A stretch of DNA of 64,000 bases, taken from positions 124,001 through 188,000 of the forward strand of contig NZ_JAIQYZ010000001.1 of the NCBI RefSeq assembly GCF_020164495.1. The letters are read 5' to 3'. Numbering within the stretch: the first letter of the stretch is position 1; each line of letters begins with the position of its first letter. The DNA comes from Psychroflexus lacisalsi (GTDB lineage: Bacteria; Bacteroidota; Bacteroidia; Flavobacteriales; Flavobacteriaceae). The position numbers were made by a program, and so were the translations under genes. Below the pieces are notes generated by a model. The model was not told the origin of the DNA. It saw nothing but the letters and a program-made list of their open reading frames with translations, and searched no databases. Below are positions 34,997 through 43,933 of the stretch, piece after piece.

Positions 34997-35042
34997 GAAC
35001 GTTTGTTTTGGTTAAAGAAAAAATCTAAAACAATTAGCTTCC

Positions 35043-35537
35043 TTATGATGGGTCAACCAAAAATAGTGGCTGATCAAATTCAACAGGAGATGAATCGTCA
35101 ACTAATACTTTTACTATTTTTCCTGAAATTTCACTTTCAATTTCATTGAAAAGCTTCATTGCTTCAATTGTACAAAGTACATCACCTTCTTTTACCTCGC
35201 TACCTACTTCAACAAATGTTGGCTTGTCTGGAGAAGGTTTTCTGTAGAAAGTTCCAATAATAGGCGATTTTATAGTGACGTATTTATCATCATCGCTTGC
35301 CTTTGGAGAAGAACTTTCTTCAGTTGCTGGCGCTTGTGCCTGTTGCTGATTTTGAACAGGAGCTTGTTGCATTTGTTGTTGAGGCATATTCATAGGTACT
35401 TGTTGTACATATGTTCTGCCATCGTCTTCACTTCCAGTTTTGATAGTGATTTTGACATCATCCATTTCAAGCTTTACTTCGCTTGCTCCAGATTTGGCAA
35501 CAAATTTAATTAAGTTTTGAATTTCCTTTAAATCCAT
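35043..35537 (-). CDS. accB: Acetyl-CoA carboxylase, biotin carboxyl carrier protein
   Basis: AccB carries the biotin that moves the carboxyl group from AccC to the carboxyltransferase. The protein of 164 residues has a short N-terminal dimerisation part, a flexible linker rich in Gln, Ala and Pro (about residues 43-75), and a biotinyl domain with K128 in the canonical EAMKL motif. The context fabH-accB-accC confirms its role in fatty acid synthesis. Confidence 0.97.
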   Translation of the reverse strand: MDLKEIQNLIKFVAKSGASEVKLEMDDVKITIKTGSEDDGRTYVQQVPMNMPQQQMQQAPVQNQQQAQAPATEESSSPKASDDDKYVTIKSPIIGTFYRKPSPDKPTFVEVGSEVKEGDVLCTIEAMKLFNEIESEISGKIVKVLVDDSSPVEFDQPLFLVDPS

Positions 35538-35556
35538 AGTTTTAAGTTTTTCGGGT

Positions 35557-36551
35557 TCAAGAATTATATGCCCACTTTAAATAGATGGAGCCCCAAGAGA
35601 ATCCACCACCAAATGCTGCAAATATAACATTATCTCCCTTTTTTAATTGTTTCTCGTAATCGCTTAATAATAAGGGTAGAGTTGCGGAAGTTGTATTTCC
35701 GTAACGCTGTATATTCATCAATACTTTATCTGAATCTAGATTCATACGTTTTAAGTCGCATCAATAATCCTTTTGTTGGCTTGATGAGCAACCAACCAAT
35801 TTACATCTTTTCCCGTAAGACTATTCTTTTGCATTATTTTTTCACTTACCTCCGCCATTTTAAATACTGCAAACTTAAACACAGTTTTACCATCTTGAAA
35901 CACAAAATGCTGTTTATTTTTTATTGTCTCCTCGGAAGCTGGTAACTCTGACCCTCCAGCTTCAATTTTCAAAAATTGACGTCCGGTTCCATCAGTTTTT
36001 AAAATCTCATCTTGTAAGCCTAGTCCTTCAGTATTTGGTGAAAACAAAACAGCGCCACCACCATCTCCAAAAATGATGCATGTACTTCTATCTGTATAAT
36101 CTATTATTGATGACATCTTATCTGCCCCTACGAGCAGGATATGTTTGTATTTTTTTGATTCAATGTAAGATGATGCCAAAGACATACCGTATAAAAAACT
36201 AGAACAAGCTGATTGTAAATCGAATGAAAACGCGTTGACAGCCCCGATTTTTGTTGCCAAGTAAGCCGCGGATGAAGTTACAGGCATATCTGGAGTTGCA
36301 GTTGCGAAAATTACTAAATCTAAATCTTCTGGTTTTGTTGATGTTTTTTTGAATAGATCTTCACAGGCTCTTATCCCTAAATACGAAGAACCTCGATGAG
36401 GTTCTTTCAAAATACGTCGCTCTTTAATGCCAGTTCTAGCAGTGATCCACTCGTCATTGGTATCTACCATGCTTTCCAATATTTTATTGGTGAGAACATA
36501 CTCTGGAACATATCCGCCTACGGCAGTGATAGCTGCTTTTACATCACTCAT
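35557..36551 (-). pseudogene. fabH: 3-oxoacyl-ACP synthase III (KASIII), interrupted by a one-base frameshift
   Basis: FabH starts fatty acid synthesis by joining acetyl-CoA to malonyl-ACP. Reading from ATG 36551 gives MSDVKAAITAVGGYVPEYVL, catalytic C116 in SACSSFL and H256 in [13 protein letters not shown], then a stop at 35751-35753. The missing third catalytic residue is in the -1 frame: [10 protein letters not shown] (N286 in the joined protein), ending [14 protein letters not shown]. Adding one T on the coding strand at 35753-35754 (a TT that would be TTT) restores [14 protein letters not shown] and a normal 331-residue FabH. The interrupted gene would lack the asparagine. A sequencing or assembly error is the simplest reading. 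Confidence 0.85.
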
Positions 36552-36722
36552 GAATTTAAAATTTCTTCGCTTATCTGACTTTATATCCATCAAAATAAAC
36601 GTGTGCAAGTTTGCAAATTAAGCGGTTTTTTTCTTGCTAGCAAAAATCACTACAACATTTCATTAACAGATATTTAGCTGTAAATTATTTTGTTGAGCCA
36701 AAGTTATTTAAGTCTAAACAAA

Positions 36723-36752
36723 AAATCAGGCCAATAAGAAGTGGCCTGATTT
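36723..36752 (-). terminator. Terminator of the ALDH7-like gene
   Basis: An 11-bp stem (aaatcaggcca at 36723-36733 and tggcctgattt at 36742-36752) with an 8-base loop. On the minus strand a T-rich tail follows. It lies 12 bases past the stop. Confidence 0.85.
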
Positions 36753-36764
36753 AAATTTACATTT

Positions 36765-38318
36765 TTACAAGTCAAATTTTATGCCTTGAGCAAGTGGAAG
36801 ATCTTTGGTGTAATTGATAGTATTGGTTTGTCTCCTCATATACACCTTCCAGGCATCAGATCCAGATTCTCTACCTCCGCCAGTGTCTTTTTCACCACCA
36901 AAGGCACCACCTATTTCTGCTCCGGAGGTTCCAATATTGACATTGGCAATTCCACAGTCGGAACCTTCAACCGATAAGAACTTTTCGGCTTCTCTTAGAT
37001 TATTGGTCATTATTGCTGAAGATAATCCTTGCACTACTCCATTTTGGAGTTCGATCGCATTATCTACTTCACCTGAATATTTCATGATATATAAAACAGG
37101 AGCAAAGGTTTCATGTTGAACAATATCAAAATGATTTTCAGCTTCAGCAATAGCAGGTTTAACATAGCAACCACTTTCATAGCCTTCACCTTCTAAAACC
37201 CCTCCTTCAACCAAAATGGTTCCGCCTTCTTTTTTGACCTCTTCCAAAGCGTGTAGATAGTTTTTAACTGCATCTTTATCGATGAGTGGACCCACGTGAT
37301 TGTTTTCGTCAAGTGGATTTCCGATTTTAATTTGCTTGTAGGCATCTACAATTGCATTTTTTACTTTATCGTAAATAGAATCATGGATAATGATTCGTCT
37401 TGTTGAGGTACAACGTTGCCCACAGGTGCCTACAGCTCCAAAGACACCACCAATCACCGTATTCTTAATATCGGCATCTGGAGTTACTATAATAGCATTG
37501 TTACCTCCAAGTTCTAATAATGACTTACCAAGTCTTTTAGCGACTTCCTGAGCTACAATTCTGCCCATTCTTATAGATCCAGTTGCAGAGATTAATGGCA
37601 CACGTTTGTCTTGGGTCATGTATTCGCCCACTTTGTAATCTCCTGTAATTAAAGATGAAATTCCATCTGGAACTTTATTTTCTTTAAAAACCCGGGCAGC
37701 TATTTTTTGGCAGGCTACAGAGGTTAATGGTGTTTTTTCTGAACCTTTCCAAATGCAGGCATCACCACAAACCCAGGCTAAAGCAGTATTCCAGGACCAA
37801 ACGGCAACAGGAAAATTAAATGCTGATATAATTCCAACTACACCCAATGGATGCCACTGCTCGTACATACGATGACCTGGTCGTTCAGAGTGCATGGTCA
37901 AGCCATGAAGCTGTCTGGAAAGACCAACTGCGAAGTCGCAGATGTCTATCATCTCTTGCACTTCGCCCAATCCTTCCTGGTATGATTTACCCATTTCATA
38001 AGAAACTAATTTCCCAAGCGGAGCCTTAAGTCGTCGCAATTCATCATTAAATTGCCGAACAACTTCACCTCTTGCCGGGGCGGGCCAGGTTCTCCATTCT
38101 TTGAAACTCTTGTGAGCAGTTTCAGCTACTTTCTCGTAGTCTTCTTTTGTAGTTGCTTGTACTTTTCCAATCAAGGCTCCATCAACAGGAGAATAAGATT
38201 CTATGATTTCTCCACTGGCAAAAAAGTTCTCACCTACAGAAGTACCTTTATTTTCTTTTTGGATGTCGAGTTGTTTTAAAGCATCATCGATTCCGAATTC
38301 TTTAGAAATATTACTCAT
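36765..38318 (-). CDS. Aldehyde dehydrogenase, ALDH7/AmaB-like
   Basis: A 517-residue NAD(P)-dependent aldehyde dehydrogenase. Catalytic features are the cysteine in GTCGQRCTSTRR, the general-base glutamate in LELGGNNAIIV and the substrate motif GIISAFNFPVAVWSWN. Its closest recognisable group is ALDH7, which oxidises alpha-aminoadipic semialdehyde (piperideine-6-carboxylate) in lysine breakdown. It follows haaO by 55 bases on the same strand. An alternative, 2-aminomuconate-semialdehyde dehydrogenase, would fit a kynurenine pathway with haaO, but the sequence looks more like ALDH7. A terminator follows. Confidence 0.87.
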   Translation of the reverse strand: MSNISKEFGIDDALKQLDIQKENKGTSVGENFFASGEIIESYSPVDGALIGKVQATTKEDYEKVAETAHKSFKEWRTWPAPARGEVVRQFNDELRRLKAPLGKLVSYEMGKSYQEGLGEVQEMIDICDFAVGLSRQLHGLTMHSERPGHRMYEQWHPLGVVGIISAFNFPVAVWSWNTALAWVCGDACIWKGSEKTPLTSVACQKIAARVFKENKVPDGISSLITGDYKVGEYMTQDKRVPLISATGSIRMGRIVAQEVAKRLGKSLLELGGNNAIIVTPDADIKNTVIGGVFGAVGTCGQRCTSTRRIIIHDSIYDKVKNAIVDAYKQIKIGNPLDENNHVGPLIDKDAVKNYLHALEEVKKEGGTILVEGGVLEGEGYESGCYVKPAIAEAENHFDIVQHETFAPVLYIMKYSGEVDNAIELQNGVVQGLSSAIMTNNLREAEKFLSVEGSDCGIANVNIGTSGAEIGGAFGGEKDTGGGRESGSDAWKVYMRRQTNTINYTKDLPLAQGIKFDL

Positions 38319-38373
38319 TTAATTAAAAGTTTTAATTTGTTTCGAATTTATGAAAATTAAACTAGCCTAAAAA

Positions 38374-38907
38374 TTAAGCTGTAAAGCGTTCGTCGACAGG
38401 CATGACTTCACCACATTTATCGCAAGTTCTTAAATCTTCGCTCTCATAGAAGGTTTTGAAATGACCTAGAAAATCTTTTTCAATATCATTCAACGGGAAA
38501 TATACGTCATGAAGTTTATGGTTGCAATTGTCGCAAAACCAAAGCAAACCGTCTTTTATATTTAAATGGCTTCGTTTGCGTTCAATTACTAAACCGATAG
38601 AGTTTTCTTTTCTAACCGGTGAATGTGGAACTTTCGCTGGGTGCAAATACATGTCACCAGGTCCTAAGGGCATGGTTTTTTTTTCACCATTTTCCTGTAT
38701 GTGAACTTCAATTTCGCCTTCTAGCTGGTAAAATAGCTCTTCAGTTTCGTTGTAATGATAATCTTTTCGTGCGTTGGGTCCGCCAACAATCATGACAATA
38801 TAATCTCCTGCATCTTTATACAGATTTTTATTACCAACGGGTGGCTTTAGTAAATCTCTATTTTCTTTGATCCACGTAGTGAGGTTGAAAGGCCTTTGAA
38901 TTGCCAT
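38374..38907 (-). CDS. 3-Hydroxyanthranilate 3,4-dioxygenase
   Basis: A cupin dioxygenase that opens the ring of 3-hydroxyanthranilate in the kynurenine pathway, giving the precursor of quinolinate. The 177 residues include the catalytic iron ligands H51, E57 and H95 and the substrate arginine R47, at the same numbers as in the well-studied bacterial enzyme. A C-terminal rubredoxin-like iron site is present as C125-x2-C128 and C162-x2-C165. The other pathway genes (kynureninase, kynurenine monooxygenase) are not in the window. The usual symbols are nbaC or haaO. Confidence 0.95.
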   Translation of the reverse strand: MAIQRPFNLTTWIKENRDLLKPPVGNKNLYKDAGDYIVMIVGGPNARKDYHYNETEELFYQLEGEIEVHIQENGEKKTMPLGPGDMYLHPAKVPHSPVRKENSIGLVIERKRSHLNIKDGLLWFCDNCNHKLHDVYFPLNDIEKDFLGHFKTFYESEDLRTCDKCGEVMPVDERFTA

Positions 38908-38976
38908 AAATCTAGTTTTTATTTAAATGTACTAAAATAGACAGAACTGACTCCTTAGCTTAAGTTTAGATTAGCA

Positions 38977-40710
38977 TTATTTACTCCAGCTTGCTTTGCC
39001 ACCTTTAGCAGAATCAACGTCAACCTTATAATTTCCAGAGCCTGAAACAATCCATCGTACCTTTACAGTTCCCATTCCTGGGATATTCGGTATGCGAAGA
39101 GTTTCCGGGTTGTGGACTTGTTCCTTGACTTTATTAAAATCTTCATCTTCCACAATCATTCCTGCAACTACATTAGCATTTGAAATACTTATCAAATCTG
39201 GTCTTTCGATTTTGTATTTCAAATCCTGACTGCTATGGGTTGGCATTAACCGTTCATTGTAAACGGTTGCTGTTACTTCTTTAAGACCACTGCCCAGAGA
39301 CTTTTCTTCCACATTTATAATGCTCAATTTTGGAGTTTGATAGCCATGATAAATGGTAAAAGCCATATTTCTATGGGCATCTTGTTCCAAAAGGAATCCT
39401 GGATGAGCCCGACCGAAGTTCTTTTTGAATCCTCCGATTTCGATAGTTCCATATTGTGGATGCTTGTATTCTTTCCAATCCACAAAAGCGTCACCAAAAG
39501 TCAAGTATTTATCTACTTTCAATTCTTCTTCTTGGTTACCTCTTCCTTCGTTTTTATGATAGTAGAGATATGACACCATCAACTCGTTAGTGTAGGTGTA
39601 AATTCCTCTTCCCCCATAAAACCAATCCAATTCACCGCCAAATACAGAATATAAATCCTTATAAACGGTGAGGTATCTGTAGCCAGGAATCATTTCTTCC
39701 CCTTTTTCAGCAATGGCATCGTATATGCGAACGTCCTCTCTGTTGTAAGTGTCTTTATCTTCTTCAGCTCCCGGTCCACGCAAAATCATCCCGCCGTAAT
39801 TGTGGTAGCTTTGAGCTCCAGCAATATTGGGATGTTTCATTACAAAATCGGCTACAGCTCTGTTTTCTGGTAAACTAAAAGGATATTTATAAGCGCCACG
39901 CTGAACATAGTCGGGTTGCCATTTCCAACCCCAGTCTCTGTTGGGATCGTAATAACCTATACCATCTTCATTGACTTCGCCGTCGCCGTCGTTATCCATT
40001 CCTTCGTAGCCCAGCATTTCATATTCGCCTTTTTCTTCAGCAGCAACTCTTATCAATCGTCGGTCGTCTTGCGGATCTTTGATGTATTGACCTGTTGGAG
40101 ATTTTCTGATCATGTAAGTGATGTGATTATTACCATCAAGATCATCAAATCCATCTTCACCAGCTTTTCCATCGCCATCGTTATCTAGAACAATCATCCC
40201 CGATCTCGGAGAGTGTGGAGTGTTTGGCTCTTTCATGAAATTATCTCTGGCATCGGGATTGATGGTTGGAACAATGTAAAAGGTTTTGTCTTTTAGCAAT
40301 TCATTGATGAACTCCAAGTCGCCAAACATTTCGGTGAGGTACCAGGCAGTGTACAGAGAAAACTCTGCGCCTTGTATTTCATTGGAATGTATGTTACCAT
40401 CAATATACATGGCTGGTTTTTCATCTGGGTCCCCAGTTTTAAAATCTGAGATGGTTAACATATAAATATCTTTTTTTTCATAAGACTTCCCGATACTCTC
40501 TAGCCGAGTGAGATTTGGGTAAGCTTTATTGATTTTCTTCATCAGATCTACAATTCCTGCGTAGGTATTGTAGCGATTCCAGCTGGCTTCCACTTTAGGT
40601 TCATGAGGAGTTCCTATGGCTCTAAAAAATTTTTCCTGTGCTTGAGAAACTGAGCTAAACATCAACACAATAGCTAAACAAAATAGGGAGGTATAATTGA
40701 TAGTTTTCAT
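38977..40710 (-). CDS. M14 family zinc carboxypeptidase, secreted
   Basis: A 577-residue secreted metallopeptidase. Signal peptide at 1-24. The zinc ligands are H108 and E111 (GNIHSNE) and H303 (SYHNYGG); the catalytic glutamate is probably E376 (YTYTNEL). R155 in NPDARDNF and the DPNRDWGW motif are also typical. The enzyme carries two calcium-loop-like inserts (DNDGDGKAGED near 177-187 and DNDGDGEVNED near 239-249). It is three bases downstream of the related, apparently inactive paralogue, so they form an operon. It probably trims peptides or cell-wall fragments outside the inner membrane; the natural substrate is unknown. Confidence 0.88.
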   Translation of the reverse strand: MKTINYTSLFCLAIVLMFSSVSQAQEKFFRAIGTPHEPKVEASWNRYNTYAGIVDLMKKINKAYPNLTRLESIGKSYEKKDIYMLTISDFKTGDPDEKPAMYIDGNIHSNEIQGAEFSLYTAWYLTEMFGDLEFINELLKDKTFYIVPTINPDARDNFMKEPNTPHSPRSGMIVLDNDGDGKAGEDGFDDLDGNNHITYMIRKSPTGQYIKDPQDDRRLIRVAAEEKGEYEMLGYEGMDNDGDGEVNEDGIGYYDPNRDWGWKWQPDYVQRGAYKYPFSLPENRAVADFVMKHPNIAGAQSYHNYGGMILRGPGAEEDKDTYNREDVRIYDAIAEKGEEMIPGYRYLTVYKDLYSVFGGELDWFYGGRGIYTYTNELMVSYLYYHKNEGRGNQEEELKVDKYLTFGDAFVDWKEYKHPQYGTIEIGGFKKNFGRAHPGFLLEQDAHRNMAFTIYHGYQTPKLSIINVEEKSLGSGLKEVTATVYNERLMPTHSSQDLKYKIERPDLISISNANVVAGMIVEDEDFNKVKEQVHNPETLRIPNIPGMGTVKVRWIVSGSGNYKVDVDSAKGGKASWSK

Positions 40711-40713
40711 GGC

Positions 40714-42324
40714 TTATAAGTTTATGTTTAATTCAGCAAAACCAGTATGAGGAGCACCAGCTTTCAAGTTTAATTTCCCGTTTCCTTTTACAATCCAGGA
40801 TAAAGATTTGCTTTCTAAAGCATCCATTTTTGATACTAATTCAATTTTGTTTCCAGCAATAATATTGTCTTTTTCAGCACTTAAATCTATTCTGATTTTT
40901 CTCAGCCAACGAGAACGCTGCCCTAGTTCAGAATGGGTTGGTAAATTGGCATTGTTCAGCAAGTTAACAGTGATTCTTTTCAGGCCGCCTTTTAAGTTTT
41001 CCACTTTTAAGTTATGAAATTCAAGCTTAGGTTGATGCTGTGCCAGTTTCAGAATAAAATTGGTGTGTTCTATCGCGATGCTATCTACTTTCGAAAAAGG
41101 GGGGTTACTCATTACAAATGGCTTGATGCCACCAACTTCAACTGTTTTGTTTTCAAAATCTGGATGATTGATTTCCTTCCATTCCACAAAAACATCTTCA
41201 AGGTTTTCTTGTTTTGCCCATTTTAAAAAGTTTGACTCTTTGGTGTCTTTTATTTTGGTTTCTGAAGTGGATGTAGAATCTTTTTTAGCTTCAGGAACCC
41301 ACCAGCCTGGTGTGCTAAAACTCAATCTTCCAAAGTGAAAATACGCCCACTGAAAGAAATCTCCGTCCGTCCCCATATTTTCTTGCATAAATGCTTTCTG
41401 AGAAATGGTTTCATTGTATACTTCTGAAATCATTTTGTTGATAGTAACATCTCCTTCCAAAGGTGAAGAAACAATTCTTTTTTTAGCTTCTTGAGCATCA
41501 TACTTTAAAGGAGAAGACAAATTGTTTGCTGGGCCAAAAGTTACAAATGCATAAATATTCCATTGCTGAAATAAATAATCCAACAAGGCTCTGCTTTCTT
41601 TCTGTGAAACAGCATAATTTCCTGCAAGGGGCTCAAAGGCTGGGAAATTATAGGTAAAACTGTTATTGAAAGCAATACCTTCATTTAAGTCTTCGTTGAA
41701 TTTGCCGTCTTTGTCATTATCGATACCTTCAGAATATACTTTATATCTAGCAGCATTAGTAGATGTTGTATCTACTTCAATCATTACTCTTTTGTCTTCA
41801 GGATGTTCTGCATATTTTCCAAGAGGACTTTGGACCCGAATTTGAGTGATTATACCATCATTGTTCAAATCCTCATAAGGATCTTCGCTTAATTTACCAT
41901 CACGGTCATGGTCGAGACTGGACGCATTTCCTCTGCGCTCGTATTTCAATTTATTATGGTATTGTGCATAAGCTTCTGGAGACATATTTGGGAAGACATA
42001 AAAGGTAGTTTTGTCAAGAGCTTCTTCATTAGTAGAAATACGTTCTGCAAATTGCAAAGCCAACTCAACGCTCAACACATGATAGCCCTCTGCACCCCCA
42101 AGGATGGCAATAGCAGGCTTATTATCGAGATCTTTTTTTCCAATTTTAAGGACCTGGATGTCATTTCCTCCTTCAGTTTTGGTCAATGTAGATAAGTCGA
42201 CATTGGAATTTTTATCCAAAGCCTTAAGCCGTTTAGAAATCTCTTTCAAATCTGGATAGTCCTCTTGTGAAAAAGCAAAGCTTTGGACCAAAATCAATAA
42301 CAGTATTGCTGTAATTTGTTTCAT
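40714..42324 (-). CDS. M14-like protein with degenerate active site, secreted
   Basis: A 536-residue secreted paralogue of the next gene. Signal peptide at 1-19. The zinc motif HxxE is replaced by E79-G-Y-H82 (GGAEGYHVLSVE), the histidine of SYHNYGG is lost (VTFGPANN), and the catalytic-glutamate region reads FGRLSFSTPGWW with a tryptophan in its place. It still has NMSPEAYAQYH near the arginine site and two calcium-loop-like segments (DHDRDGKLSED and DNDKDGKFNED). I infer a non-catalytic, perhaps binding or partner role. A swapped zinc site using E and H cannot be excluded. The gene is intact, without stops. Confidence 0.82.
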   Translation of the reverse strand: MKQITAILLLILVQSFAFSQEDYPDLKEISKRLKALDKNSNVDLSTLTKTEGGNDIQVLKIGKKDLDNKPAIAILGGAEGYHVLSVELALQFAERISTNEEALDKTTFYVFPNMSPEAYAQYHNKLKYERRGNASSLDHDRDGKLSEDPYEDLNNDGIITQIRVQSPLGKYAEHPEDKRVMIEVDTTSTNAARYKVYSEGIDNDKDGKFNEDLNEGIAFNNSFTYNFPAFEPLAGNYAVSQKESRALLDYLFQQWNIYAFVTFGPANNLSSPLKYDAQEAKKRIVSSPLEGDVTINKMISEVYNETISQKAFMQENMGTDGDFFQWAYFHFGRLSFSTPGWWVPEAKKDSTSTSETKIKDTKESNFLKWAKQENLEDVFVEWKEINHPDFENKTVEVGGIKPFVMSNPPFSKVDSIAIEHTNFILKLAQHQPKLEFHNLKVENLKGGLKRITVNLLNNANLPTHSELGQRSRWLRKIRIDLSAEKDNIIAGNKIELVSKMDALESKSLSWIVKGNGKLNLKAGAPHTGFAELNINL

Positions 42325-42448
42325 TATTAAAAATTTTCATAAAAATAACTTTATTTATCTCTTAAAAAAATGAAAATTTGAGCTTAATTTGGAACAAAGT
42401 CCTGTAACAAACAGACAGACTTAAGACTAACCAAACAAATCTAGTGAC

Positions 42449-43924
42449 ATGACTACTAAGCAATTTTTGAGCCTGGAGTGGAAACAGTTTAGGCGCTCAT
42501 CTTTTTTTGAAAAAGGACTAGCTATAAAAATCTTAATGATTTTGGGAGCACTTTATTTTGGTGGGCTAGCCATTCTAGCTGGGATAGGTGTTTTTTTTAT
42601 TTTCAAAAAAGCCATTCCCGATCAAGATCCCTTTACGCTTATCAATAATTATATGATTTACTGGGTGATGGGAGATCTGGCCCTCAGGTATTTTATGCAA
42701 CAGTTACCAGTGATGAATATCAAACCCATGTTGTTACTTCCCATAAAACGCCAATCTGTAATTCAGTTTTTATTGTTGAAGACTTCTTTTTCTTTTTTCA
42801 ATATTCTGCCGCTATTATTTTTTATTCCTTTGACTATCGTCTTGATGGTTCAAGGCTATAATCCATTGATGGCTGTCTTATGGTTTGTAAGTATACTCGC
42901 CATAAGTTTTTCCATTAATTTTTTGAATTTCATTTTAAATAAGAATAATACAGCTTTTTACTTTGTCATTGCCCTGCTTGCTTCTTTTATAGGATTACAA
43001 TATTTCAACATATTTGATATCACTCCTTATACTGGAGTTTTCTTCAATTCATTTTATGAGGTCGGTTTTACTGCACTACTTCCTATAGCTTTAGTGATTT
43101 TCTTATTTAAAATGAATTACAAATTGCTAAGAAAGAATTTTTATGTGGATGGTGCTGTCCAGGCTAAAAAAGAGAAATTCAAAAATTATAATCTGGAATT
43201 TTTAAACCGTTTTGGAACTTTAGCAACGTTTTTGAAAAATGATGTTAAAATGATTACCAGGAACGCGAGACCCAAACAGGTATTATTGATGTCGTTCTTA
43301 TTTCTTTTTTACGGGCTTATCTTTTTTACTCAAGACACTTATAAAAACATGCCTGTTTTTTTAGCTTTTGCTGCCATTTTTGTCTCAGGAGGTTTTCTTA
43401 TTACGTTTGGCCAGCTGGTTCCATCCTGGGATAGTGAATACTACAAATTGATGATGAGCCAGAATGTGTCTTATAAAAAATATCTGGAATCCAAATGGTT
43501 GTTGATGGTTATAGGTTGTGCCGTTTCTTTTGTATTGAGCACTCCTTACATTTATTTTGGCTGGGATATTTATGCAATGATTGCGGCCGGAGCTTCTTTC
43601 AATATAGGTCTTAATTCCTTCATCACCTTGTATGGTGGAGCGTTGAATAGAGTTCCGATAGAACTGAACCAAAAAGCGAAAGCCTTTAGCAATACGCAGG
43701 GTTTTAATCCTACTCAGTTGCTCATCAGTCTACCCAAAATCTTAGGGCCGATGATTATCTTCTATGTGCCTTACAAACTCATCAATTTCAACGCAGGCAT
43801 TATAGCTCTGGCTTTGAGCGGGGTTTTAGGTATAGTTTTTAAATCTTACTTTCTCAAAATTATCGAGAACTTATATCAAAAAAATAAATACAAAACCATT
43901 TCAGCATTTTCAGAAAAAAAATAA
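42449..43924 (+). CDS. ABC transporter permease, DUF5687-like
   Basis: A 491-residue membrane protein with about ten to twelve hydrophobic segments arranged like the transmembrane part of an ABC-2 exporter. Start MTTKQFLSLEWKQFRRSSFFE and a mid-protein cytosolic patch (NDVKMITRNARPKQVL) match a flavobacterial family named DUF5687. The ABC ATPase gene follows after 9 bases, so these form a two-component exporter. The substrate is unknown. It precedes the porW cluster, but that has its own -7 element. Confidence 0.85.
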   Translation: MTTKQFLSLEWKQFRRSSFFEKGLAIKILMILGALYFGGLAILAGIGVFFIFKKAIPDQDPFTLINNYMIYWVMGDLALRYFMQQLPVMNIKPMLLLPIKRQSVIQFLLLKTSFSFFNILPLLFFIPLTIVLMVQGYNPLMAVLWFVSILAISFSINFLNFILNKNNTAFYFVIALLASFIGLQYFNIFDITPYTGVFFNSFYEVGFTALLPIALVIFLFKMNYKLLRKNFYVDGAVQAKKEKFKNYNLEFLNRFGTLATFLKNDVKMITRNARPKQVLLMSFLFLFYGLIFFTQDTYKNMPVFLAFAAIFVSGGFLITFGQLVPSWDSEYYKLMMSQNVSYKKYLESKWLLMVIGCAVSFVLSTPYIYFGWDIYAMIAAGASFNIGLNSFITLYGGALNRVPIELNQKAKAFSNTQGFNPTQLLISLPKILGPMIIFYVPYKLINFNAGIIALALSGVLGIVFKSYFLKIIENLYQKNKYKTISAFSEKK

Positions 43925-43933
43925 CTACATCCT

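Noticed and set aside
35557-35745. Separate 62-residue gene beginning [13 protein letters not shown]
   Set aside because: It is the C-terminus of FabH in a shifted frame, not an independent gene.
35740-35765. Programmed -1 frameshift in fabH
   Set aside because: The shift can be read as -1, but the codon before it (ACT) could not re-pair well and there is no slippery heptamer or clear downstream structure.
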